5,941 nt of DNA, taken from positions 1 through 5,941 of the forward strand of contig CAKQKT010000103.1 of assembly GCA_934249275.1 (NCBI GenBank), in the 5' to 3' direction. Position 1 is the first letter of the stretch, and every line of letters begins with the position of its first letter. The stretch is from an uncultured Sutterella sp. GTDB taxonomy: Bacteria; Pseudomonadota; Gammaproteobacteria; Burkholderiales; Burkholderiaceae_F. A program made the translations under genes and the position numbers. Below the pieces are notes generated by a model. The model was given only the letters and a program-made list of their open reading frames with translations. It did no database searches and was not told the DNA's origin. Below, in pieces: positions 1 through 5,426 of the stretch.

Positions 1-75
1 ACGCGCTTTTTGTTAGTTTCTGTGCTGGGGCTGGCGGCGCGGGTACCCTCATTTCCCCAAAAGTCCAGAAGAGCC

Positions 76-1410
76 TTAATGTTCTTCTTCTGTGATGTGA
101 CGCTTGCTTTCGCCGATTAGGTGAGTGCTGTCGTATTCGGCCTGATTGCGGCGATGCTTCATGATGACGAGGAACATCGAGATGCTCACGAAGATGCCGA
201 AGATCATCATCGTGGCCGGGACGGAAAGATCGGCCTTGATGAGGAGTGAGTAGACGCCGAGCATGACGAGAATGGAGGAGTTTTCGTTGAAGTTCTGTAC
301 GGCGATCGAACGGCCGGCGCTCATGAGGACGTGGCCGCGGTGCTGCAGAAGAGCATTCATGGGTACGACGAAGAAGCCTGCGCAGATGCCGACAAGAATC
401 ATGATGATGCCGGCGATCATGACTGCCCAGGAGAGCTCGAAGCCGAAGAAGGAAAGTCCGCCGGCGGGTGCCATGTCGCGCGTGAAGTAGGAGGCGCCGA
501 CGACGAGCACGCCCATGCAGATGCCCATCGGCAGAACATTGAGAGACTTGTTGAGAGGAACCTTGGCGGCGGCAAGGAAGGCACCGACGGCGATGCCGAG
601 GCTCACGACGGCCTGCATCACGGCGCCCTGGGAGAGGTCCATTCCGAGCGCGTGATCGCACCACTTGAGCACGAGGAACTGAAGAACGGCGCCTGCGCCC
701 CAGAAGAGCGTTGTGACGGAAAGGGAGATCTGGCCGAGGCGGTCGTGCCAGAGCAGGCGGCAGCTCTTGATGAAGCCCGTGATCGAATCGACCGGATCAA
801 ACTTTTGCGGCGGATAGCGCACGCCGGTGTCGGGAATGGCCAGATTGACGATCGAGGCTGCGATGTAGACGAAGGCGATCGCGAAGATGGCGGCCTCGGC
901 AAAGCTCGAGAGGCCGAGAACATCGAGGTGGAATATGTCAAGAATGGGCTGAGCAATTCCCGGCTTGATGAGAACGCCGCCGAGCACGACGCCGAGAATG
1001 ATGGAACACACGGTCAGGCCCTCGATCCAGCCGTTGGCAATGACGAGTTTCTTCGGAGGAAGCAGTTCCGTGAGAATGCCGTATTTGGCGGGCGAGTAGG
1101 CGGCGGCGCCTACGCCAACGATCGCGTAGGCGAGCAGGGGATGTCCTCCGAAGAGCATCAGCAGACAGCCGACGGCCTTGACGAAGTTGGTGAGGAACAT
1201 CACGCGGCCCTTGGGCATGGAGTCCGCGAAGATGCCTACCCATGCGGCGAGACAGACGTAGCTCACGACAAAGAAGAGCTTTAGGAGCGGCGTCATCCAG
1301 TCCGGAGCGTTGATGCTCGTCAGAAGGGCGATGGCAGCGATAAGCAGTGCGTTGTCGGCAAGAGACGACAGGAACTGCGCGCACATGATGGTATAAAAGC
1401 CGCGATTCAT
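76..1410 (-). CDS. lplT: Lysophospholipid transporter LplT (MFS family)
   Basis: This 444-residue inner-membrane protein of the major facilitator superfamily is expected to flip lysophospholipids, chiefly lyso-phosphatidylethanolamine, from the outer to the inner leaflet for re-acylation. Seen directly: an N-terminal AQFLSSLADNALL segment (residues 11-23), an MFS loop motif GIFADSMPKGRVM (59-71), the LplT signature VGVGAAAYSPAKYGIL (98-113), LFWGAG (235-240), FFVVPMNALLQ (346-356) and SIAVQNFNEN (368-377), with about twelve hydrophobic segments. All of these have close counterparts in E. coli LplT as I remember it. The protein is some 45 residues longer than the E. coli one, mainly through extra sequence around residues 148-170 and 310-325 and a charged tail after 418. 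The ATG start puts the first membrane segment near the N terminus; the upstream ribosome site is weak. In E. coli lplT is followed by aas, the acyltransferase. Here only 75 bases downstream are visible, with no aas start. It is transcribed divergently from alr. Confidence 0.95.
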   Translation of the reverse strand: MNRGFYTIMCAQFLSSLADNALLIAAIALLTSINAPDWMTPLLKLFFVVSYVCLAAWVGIFADSMPKGRVMFLTNFVKAVGCLLMLFGGHPLLAYAIVGVGAAAYSPAKYGILTELLPPKKLVIANGWIEGLTVCSIILGVVLGGVLIKPGIAQPILDIFHLDVLGLSSFAEAAIFAIAFVYIAASIVNLAIPDTGVRYPPQKFDPVDSITGFIKSCRLLWHDRLGQISLSVTTLFWGAGAVLQFLVLKWCDHALGMDLSQGAVMQAVVSLGIAVGAFLAAAKVPLNKSLNVLPMGICMGVLVVGASYFTRDMAPAGGLSFFGFELSWAVMIAGIIMILVGICAGFFVVPMNALLQHRGHVLMSAGRSIAVQNFNENSSILVMLGVYSLLIKADLSVPATMMIFGIFVSISMFLVIMKHRRNQAEYDSTHLIGESKRHITEEEH

Positions 1411-1453
1411 AAAAGCCTGTGAGTGAGCCTGAATGTTTTAGGACAATCCGCTA

Positions 1454-1482
1454 AGTCTACCGTGACTGAGGCCGTTCGTAAA
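1454..1482 (-). promoter_or_regulatory. Candidate lplT promoter (weak)
   Basis: On the minus strand TTTACG (1477-1482) and TAGACT (1454-1459) are separated by 17 bases, each matching the sigma-70 -35 and -10 consensus at four of six positions. The site lies 44-72 bases upstream of the lplT ATG. The -35 element overlaps one arm of the spaced inverted repeat in this spacer. It was found by eye and is weak. No equally good pair was found for alr on the other strand. Confidence 0.3.
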
Positions 1483-1587
1483 TATTGATCGGGAATATCC
1501 CGCCTTCAAGGAACGAGAGCAAAATCGCGCGACGATCTCAAAATGTGAAATCCGAACGAAGTGCCTCACGGGCGAGTAATATTTACG
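1477..1587. repeat. Spaced inverted repeat in lplT-alr divergent spacer
   Basis: CGTAAATATT at 1477-1486 recurs as its exact reverse complement AATATTTACG at 1578-1587, 91 bases apart, inside the 235-base region between the divergent genes. The left arm overlaps the candidate -35 of lplT. Between the arms lies a smaller inverted repeat, CGGGA-ATA-TCCCG at 1490-1502. Paired AT-rich arms in a divergent spacer could be binding sites for a dimeric regulator, but no known operator is recognised. The rest of the spacer (1411-1645) shows no gene. Confidence 0.4.
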
Positions 1588-1630
1588 GGTTCTGCACGAG
1601 ACGATCCGTGTGGGTTCGTTTGATTTATAG

Positions 1631-1648
1631 AAGAAGAGTAATCGAGTG
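1631..1648 (+). promoter_or_regulatory. Ribosome binding site and GTG start of alr
   Basis: The purine-rich AAGAAGAG at 1631-1638 precedes the GTG at 1646-1648 by 7 bases. There is no ATG in a suitable place. Translation from this GTG begins MPRPIYAEIDLQAL, which matches the usual alanine racemase N terminus, so this start is well supported. Confidence 0.7.
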
Positions 1649-2728
1649 CCCCGTCCCATATACGCTGAAATTGATCTTCAGGCGCTGAAGCAAAATCTGG
1701 CCCGCCTGCGTGAAAGTGTCGGCGACCGCACCCTCTGGGCGGTCGTCAAGGCCAATGCCTACGGTCATGGTCTTGAGAATGCCGTTGAGGCCTTCGCCGA
1801 CGCGGACGGCTTTGCAACCATCGACCTTTGCGATGCCGAGCGCGCCCGCCGTGCCGGCTGGCACAAGCGCGTGCTCCTGCTCGAAGGCTTCTTCGATGAG
1901 ACCGACATCGAGCCCCTGCAGGATCTTGACGTCGAAACTGTCATTCACTCCATGTGGCAGATCGACATTCTTAAGCGTCTTCCGCTTCGCGAGGTGAAGG
2001 TTCACATCAAGGTGAACTCCGGCATGAACCGTCTGGGCTTCCTGCCCGTCGAGGTGGGCACGATCTATGATCTTCTGACGTCCATTCCGGGCGTGAAGGT
2101 GATGGGCGTCGTCACGCATTTTGCAAATGCCGAGCCGAGCTACCTCGGCGATGCGCCTGCGTCCGTCTCGCGCCAGCTCACCCGCATGGGCAGGCTTGCT
2201 CATTCTGCAACCGCAGCCTGCATGGCAAACTCCGCTGCCATTCTCTGGCATCCGGAAGTGGGCGGCGACGGCGTGCGCGCCGGCGTTGCGCTCTACGGCG
2301 TGAGCCCTGATCCGCACATTTCATCCGAAGAGCTCGGCCTCATTCCCGCCATGACGCTGTCGGCAAAGATCATTGCCGTTCAGGAAATCGCGCCGGGCGA
2401 AGCCGTGGGCTACGGCTCGCGATGGATCGCCCAGCGCCCGACGCGCGTGGGCATTGTTGCCTGCGGTTATGCCGACGGCTATCCCCGTTCGATGCCCGAT
2501 GGCTCGCCCACGTGGGTCGAGGGCTCCATTGCTCCGCTTGTGGGCGCCGTCTCGATGGACATGCTCGAAATCGACATCACCGACATTCCCTCCGCCAAGC
2601 TCGGCAGCAGCGTCGAACTTTGGGGACGGCATCTTCCCGTCAATCGCGTTGCGGCATCAGCCGGCACGATCGGCTACGAACTCATCTGCGCGTTGGCGCG
2701 ACGAGTGCCGCTTCACATCAAGCACTGA
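1646..2728 (+). CDS. alr: Alanine racemase (PLP-dependent)
   Basis: This cytoplasmic enzyme interconverts L- and D-alanine, supplying D-alanine for peptidoglycan. At 360 residues it is of normal family length. Seen directly: the PLP lysine motif VVKANAYGHG with Lys35 (33-42), KVNSGMNRLG (122-131) whose Lys122 and Arg129 correspond to the carbamylated lysine and arginine of the family, THFANAE (157-163), the RAGVALYG phosphate-site segment (211-218), the second catalytic tyrosine in GYGSRW (Tyr256), and SMDML (303-307). The N-terminal half is the TIM barrel, and the last third, from about residue 235, is the beta domain that completes the partner's active site in the dimer. Translation starts at GTG. 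radA begins 20 bases after the stop with no terminator between them, so the two are probably cotranscribed. Whether it is the biosynthetic Alr or the catabolic DadX cannot be proved, but no dadA lies next to it, which favours Alr. Confidence 0.96.
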   Translation: MPRPIYAEIDLQALKQNLARLRESVGDRTLWAVVKANAYGHGLENAVEAFADADGFATIDLCDAERARRAGWHKRVLLLEGFFDETDIEPLQDLDVETVIHSMWQIDILKRLPLREVKVHIKVNSGMNRLGFLPVEVGTIYDLLTSIPGVKVMGVVTHFANAEPSYLGDAPASVSRQLTRMGRLAHSATAACMANSAAILWHPEVGGDGVRAGVALYGVSPDPHISSEELGLIPAMTLSAKIIAVQEIAPGEAVGYGSRWIAQRPTRVGIVACGYADGYPRSMPDGSPTWVEGSIAPLVGAVSMDMLEIDITDIPSAKLGSSVELWGRHLPVNRVAASAGTIGYELICALARRVPLHIKH

Positions 2729-2748
2729 CAAGCAAATCCAAGGAACCG

Positions 2749-4146
2749 ATGGCACCTCGCACGACCAAGACTCGAACCGAATTCGTCTGCAATGAGTGCG
2801 GCGGCACGACTGCCAAATGGCAGGGACAGTGCCCGCACTGCAAGGCTTGGAACACCCTTCAGGAATTCAAGGTGGCGCAGGGCGTCGCCGCTCGATACGG
2901 CTCGGGAGCGCAGCGCCCGGCCGGCGGCTTCGTCGATACGACAGGCTCGCTTCAGGACTTGTCCGACGTTGCCATTGAGGAGATTCCTCGCACCGTAACG
3001 GGACTCGGCGAGTTTGACCGCGTCATGGGCGGCGGGCTTGTGAAGGGGTGCGTGGCATTGATCGGCGGCGATCCGGGCATCGGCAAGTCGACGCTTCTAC
3101 TTCAGGTCATGGCCCGGCTTGTGGAGCTCGGCCATTCGGCTTTGTATGTCTCGGGCGAGGAAAGCCCGACGCAGATTGCGCTCAGGGCTCAGCGCCTGCA
3201 GCTCGAGCCGCGCGGCCTCACGCTCATGAGCGAAATTGAGCTTGAACATATCGAAAGCGTTGTTTCGAGCAGAAAGCCCGAGTACGTCGTGATCGACTCC
3301 ATTCAGACCATCTTCTCGAGCGCGCTCGACAGTGCGCCGGGGTCCGTTTCCCAGGTGCGCGAGTGTGCTGCAAGGCTGACGCGCATGGCCAAGACCGTAG
3401 GCACGACGCTCATTTTCGTCGGCCATGTCACCAAGGACGGCTCGCTGGCAGGTCCGCGAATTCTCGAGCACATTGTCGACACGGTGCTTTATTTTGAGGG
3501 CGACCAGCATTCCAACTTCCGTCTTGTGCGAGCCTTCAAGAATCGATTCGGAGCCGTCAACGAGCTCGGCGTCTTTGCCATGACCGATCACGGCCTTCGC
3601 GGCGTGACGAACCCCTCGGCGATTTTCCTCTCGGAATACAAGTCGGACATTCCGGGCTCTACCGTGCTTGTAACGCAGGAGGGGACGCGTCCGCTTCTGG
3701 TGGAGATACAGGCTCTGGTGGACGCTACGCACCTGCCGGCGCCGAGACGACTCGCGCTCGGCGTCGATGCACAGCGATTGGCAATGCTTCTTGCCGTTCT
3801 TCATCGCCATGCGGGCGTCGGATGCTTCGACCAGGATGTCTTTGTGAACGCCGTGGGCGGCGTGAAGATCTCGGAGCCTGCTGCCGACCTTGCGCTTCTT
3901 TGCGCGATCTATTCAAGCATTCGCAACAAGCCCTTGCGTCGCGGCCTCGTCGTTTTCGGCGAAGTCGGGCTTGCGGGCGAAATCCGCCCTGCGCCGAGAG
4001 GTCAGGAAAGGCTTCGCGAAGCTGCAAAACTCGGCTTTGCCAAGGCTGTCATTCCTCGTGCCAATGCGCCGCGCTCGCCGATTGAGGGCCTTGAAGTCAT
4101 TGCCGTTGACCGGTTGTCGGATGCTCTTGCTGCAGCTGTTGAGTGA
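2749..4146 (+). CDS. radA: DNA repair protein RadA (Sms)
   Basis: RadA is a RecA-related ATPase that drives branch migration and processing of recombination intermediates, acting with RecA. The product is 465 residues, close to the E. coli protein (460). Domains in order: a C4 zinc finger with Cys14, Cys17, Cys28 and Cys31 (CxxC-10-CxxC), a RecA-like ATPase core with Walker A GDPGIGKST (107-115, Lys113) and Walker B YVVIDS (Asp183), the RadA-specific KNRFG motif at 264-268, and a LonP-like C-terminal domain from about residue 350 that includes GGVKISEPAADLALL. The frame stays open upstream into alr to 2422, but the start chosen is the ATG at 2749. It has AAGGA at 2740-2744, lies just after the alr stop and gives the standard MAPRTTKTRTEFVCNEC N terminus. 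All key residues are present and the gene looks intact. Confidence 0.97.
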   Translation: MAPRTTKTRTEFVCNECGGTTAKWQGQCPHCKAWNTLQEFKVAQGVAARYGSGAQRPAGGFVDTTGSLQDLSDVAIEEIPRTVTGLGEFDRVMGGGLVKGCVALIGGDPGIGKSTLLLQVMARLVELGHSALYVSGEESPTQIALRAQRLQLEPRGLTLMSEIELEHIESVVSSRKPEYVVIDSIQTIFSSALDSAPGSVSQVRECAARLTRMAKTVGTTLIFVGHVTKDGSLAGPRILEHIVDTVLYFEGDQHSNFRLVRAFKNRFGAVNELGVFAMTDHGLRGVTNPSAIFLSEYKSDIPGSTVLVTQEGTRPLLVEIQALVDATHLPAPRRLALGVDAQRLAMLLAVLHRHAGVGCFDQDVFVNAVGGVKISEPAADLALLCAIYSSIRNKPLRRGLVVFGEVGLAGEIRPAPRGQERLREAAKLGFAKAVIPRANAPRSPIEGLEVIAVDRLSDALAAAVE

Positions 4147-4257
4147 AGGCCGAAGCTTTCCGAACAATGTGAAAATTGCCGCCGCATTTGCTTTACATCC
4201 GGAAGCATGAACGGACGGGTTTTCTTGGCTCGACGTTGTAAAATATTCGGACACATG

Positions 4258-4299
4258 CCGGCATTCCGGGGCGGAGCCTGTCGCTTCGCTGGATGCCGG
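4258..4299 (+). promoter_or_regulatory. Hairpin in leader of the UreE-like gene
   Basis: CCGGCATTCC (4258-4267) can pair with GGATGCCGG (4291-4299), giving nine base pairs with one bulged T and a 23-base loop. The 3' arm ends five bases before the AGGA ribosome site (4305-4308) of the gene starting at 4316. The left arm overlaps a perfect 10-base palindrome ATGCCGGCAT (4255-4264), and ATGCCGG occurs again at 4293-4299. A translational or binding-site role is inference. No riboswitch class is recognised. Confidence 0.35.
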
Positions 4300-4315
4300 G
4301 ACACAGGAATCAAAA

Positions 4316-5119
4316 ATGACGACCTTTACCAAGCTCCTGCCGCCTGAAGCGGCTCCCGCTCAGCCCATCCTTGCCCGTGCCAAGCAACTCGTTCTTACGT
4401 CCGCCCAGCGCATGGCCTGGGAGGATTCCTTTGAAACGCCGGAAGGCGTGATCGCCGTTGCCGTTGAAGAAAAGCGTCCGCTTTTCGTCAACGACGTTTT
4501 TGTTGACGATGCCGGCCAGTTCTGGGTTGTGCGTCCCGCCGTGGAAAAAGTGCTTCATGTCACCGGTGATCTGCGCACGATGCAGGAGGCTGTCGGCGCT
4601 CTCATCAATCGCGGCGTTGAAGTGGCCGAAGCTCCTGAAGGCTTTGCCGTGCTTCCGCTTCCGAACATCGCCAAGATGCTCGGCATGATCGGTCTTGAGG
4701 TTTCTGAAGTTGAAGAAGCCTTTGAGCCGGTTCGTATTGAGCGCCATGCCGGCGGCTGCGGTTGCGGCTGCGGTTGTGGCGGTCATCACCATCATCATGA
4801 TGATGAGGAATGCTCTTGCGGTTGTGGCGGCCATCATCACCATGATGAGGAGGAATGCGGTTGCGGCTGCGGCGGTCACCACCATCATCACGATGAAGAG
4901 GAATGTTCCTGCGGTTGCGGCGGCCACCATCATCATGATGAAGATGAGTGCGGCTGTGGTTGCGGCGAGCATCATCACCACCACGACGAAGAGGAATGCT
5001 CCTGCGGATGTGGCGGCCACCATCATCACCATCATGACGAACATGAGTGCGATTGCGGCGAACATCATCACCATCATCATGACGATGAATGCTCCTGCGG
5101 TTGCGGCCATAAGCACTGA
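4316..5119 (+). CDS. UreE-like metallochaperone with long Cys/His-repeat tail
   Basis: This 267-residue protein has two parts. Residues 1-143 resemble urease accessory protein UreE. They cover the N-terminal beta domain (QRMAWEDSFETPEGVIAVAV, 31-50; FVNDVFVDDAGQFWVV, 57-72) and the ferredoxin-like C domain ending in MLGMIGLEVSEVEEAFEPV (121-139), matching the family's 'mLr.lG..v..v..pFePe' ending. The stretch ALINRG (95-100) occupies the place of the family's H/YLGNRH, so the dimer-interface nickel histidine is absent. The later His pair (110 and 112 in Klebsiella UreE) is also missing, and only His81 remains in this part. Residues 148-267 form eight Cys-Gly/poly-His/acidic units with 24 Cys and 38 His. 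Known UreE tails are His-rich but much shorter and poor in Cys. Metal binding is near certain from composition; which metal (Ni, Zn or Cu) and which client are unknown. No urease, hyp or nik gene is visible. The ATG start has AGGA seven bases upstream. No signal peptide is seen, so it is probably cytoplasmic. Confidence 0.85.
   Translation: MTTFTKLLPPEAAPAQPILARAKQLVLTSAQRMAWEDSFETPEGVIAVAVEEKRPLFVNDVFVDDAGQFWVVRPAVEKVLHVTGDLRTMQEAVGALINRGVEVAEAPEGFAVLPLPNIAKMLGMIGLEVSEVEEAFEPVRIERHAGGCGCGCGCGGHHHHHDDEECSCGCGGHHHHDEEECGCGCGGHHHHHDEEECSCGCGGHHHHDEDECGCGCGEHHHHHDEEECSCGCGGHHHHHHDEHECDCGEHHHHHHDDECSCGCGHKH
4757..5116 (+). repeat. In-frame Cys-Gly / poly-His / acidic tandem repeat
   Basis: Eight imperfect units of 54, 45, 48, 45, 48, 51, 42 and 27 bases encode residues 148-165, 166-180, 181-196, 197-211, 212-227, 228-244, 245-258 and 259-267. 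Each begins with a CxCxC block, followed by 4-6 histidines and an acidic run such as DEEE. The last unit is cut to CSCGCGHKH. Through units 2-6 the Cys block alternates CSCGCGG and CGCGCG(G/E), giving a two-unit superperiod of about 93-96 bases. Unit 7 is a shortened variant, CDCGE. Copies differ at many synonymous positions (TGC/TGT, CAT/CAC, GGC/GGT/GGA, GAA/GAG), while the amino-acid pattern is kept. Confidence 0.95.
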
Positions 5120-5133
5120 GTCGTGAATTGAAA

Positions 5134-5154
5134 GGGAGCGCCCTGCGGCGCTCC
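5134..5154 (+). terminator. Strong hairpin just after the UreE-like gene
   Basis: GGAGCGCC (5135-5142) and GGCGCTCC (5147-5154) form a perfect 8-bp GC-rich stem with a CTGC loop, 15 bases after the stop codon. The sequence that follows (GGCTTCACG) is not T-rich, so alone it is a poor Rho-independent terminator. It may protect the mRNA 3' end or act together with the next hairpin. Confidence 0.5.
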
Positions 5155-5164
5155 GGCTTCACGA

Positions 5165-5215
5165 GAAGCTCCGTTCCGTGTTCGAAAGAATGTGCCGGCC
5201 GGAGCTTTCGTTTTT
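5165..5215 (+). terminator. Candidate Rho-independent terminator of the UreE-like gene
   Basis: AAGCTCCG (5166-5173) pairs perfectly with CGGAGCTT (5200-5207) across a 26-base loop, followed by TCGTTTTT (5208-5215). The long loop is unusual, but the T run on the plus strand makes this the better termination site of the two. It lies just before the terminator of the convergent tRNA gene. Confidence 0.55.
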
Positions 5216-5226
5216 CCCAAAGGCGG

Positions 5227-5266
5227 AAAAAATGAAGGGAGGCAATCCTTTTGGACTGCCTCCCTT
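5227..5266 (-). terminator. Rho-independent terminator of tRNA-Leu
   Basis: AAGGGAGGCA (5235-5244) pairs perfectly with TGCCTCCCTT (5257-5266), and the stem continues past one mismatch with three more pairs to a four-base loop at 5249-5252. Read on the minus strand, the stem is followed by CATTTTTT (the T run is the complement of 5227-5232), the classic terminator layout. It starts 10 bases beyond the tRNA CCA end. Confidence 0.85.
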
Positions 5267-5275
5267 TCGTATCTG

Positions 5276-5361
5276 TGGTGCGGGGAATCGGACTCGAACC
5301 GACACGCCTGAACGGCGTCAGGACCTAAACCTGGTGCGTCTACCAATTTCGCCATCCCCGC
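5276..5361 (-). tRNA. tRNA-Leu, anticodon UAG
   Basis: On the minus strand the acceptor GCGGGGA (5361-5355) pairs with TCCCCGC (5286-5280), followed by discriminator A and an encoded CCA (5278-5276). The anticodon stem CCAGG/CCTGA-type surrounds the loop TTTAGGT, with anticodon TAG at 5327-5325, reading CUN leucine codons, CUA best. The T arm carries GGTTCGAGTCC. The 86-base length with a long variable arm (GACGCCGTTCAGGCGT region) is typical of class II leucine tRNAs. It appears intact and is transcribed convergently to the UreE-like gene. Confidence 0.97.
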
Positions 5362-5372
5362 ACGGACAACGC

Positions 5373-5402
5373 ATTCTACAGTAATTCTTGCGGATTCGTG
5401 AA
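5373..5402 (-). promoter_or_regulatory. Candidate tRNA-Leu promoter
   Basis: On the minus strand TTCACG (5397-5402) and TAGAAT (5373-5378) are spaced by 18 bases. They match the -35 at four of six positions and the -10 at five of six. The -10 lies 11 bases upstream of the mature tRNA 5' end, leaving a very short leader. The site sits between the lipoprotein stop codon and the tRNA. No terminator was seen between those two genes, so read-through from upstream is also possible. Confidence 0.5.
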
Positions 5403-5426
5403 TGGAACTGTCGTTCGGTGCCGGTC

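Noticed and set aside
41..48. GGGTACCC palindrome and T run (7-11) near the left edge
   Set aside because: It is short and not organised as a terminator in either direction; the T run is on the wrong side to serve lplT.
331..1284. A 317-codon plus-strand open frame opposite lplT
   Set aside because: It is an antisense shadow, highly charged and without domain character, while the minus-strand frame is a clear LplT with conserved motifs.
1624..1632. TTTATAGA as an alr -10 box
   Set aside because: It has no -35 partner and would place the transcript start on top of the alr ribosome site.
2422..2748. N-terminal extension of radA inside alr (open to 2422)
   Set aside because: The extension is arginine-rich out-of-frame alr sequence. 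The ATG at 2749 has a ribosome site and gives the standard RadA N terminus just before the zinc finger.
4220..4246. A TAAAAT -10-like element at 4239-4244 upstream of the UreE-like gene
   Set aside because: It matches the -10 at five of six positions, but no acceptable -35 was found 16-18 bases upstream (4216-4221 is CGGGTT), so I do not list it as a promoter. Cotranscription from radA also remains possible because no terminator was seen after 4146.
4310..5116. A 268-codon open frame antisense to the UreE-like gene, rich in Met, Ala and Val, plus long open frames at 4605-5162 (minus) and 4695-5126 (plus)
   Set aside because: The repeat has His, Gly, Cys, Asp and Glu codons whose reverse complement or shifted reading rarely makes stops (CAT reads as ATG in reverse). 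The proteins are low-complexity over the repeat, and only the plus frame from 4316 gives a recognisable domain and a good ribosome site.
5276..5361. tRNA-Leu 3' end as an integration (att) site
   Set aside because: No integrase and no repeated copy of the tRNA 3' end was seen in the window, and the flanking sequence is the tRNA's own terminator.
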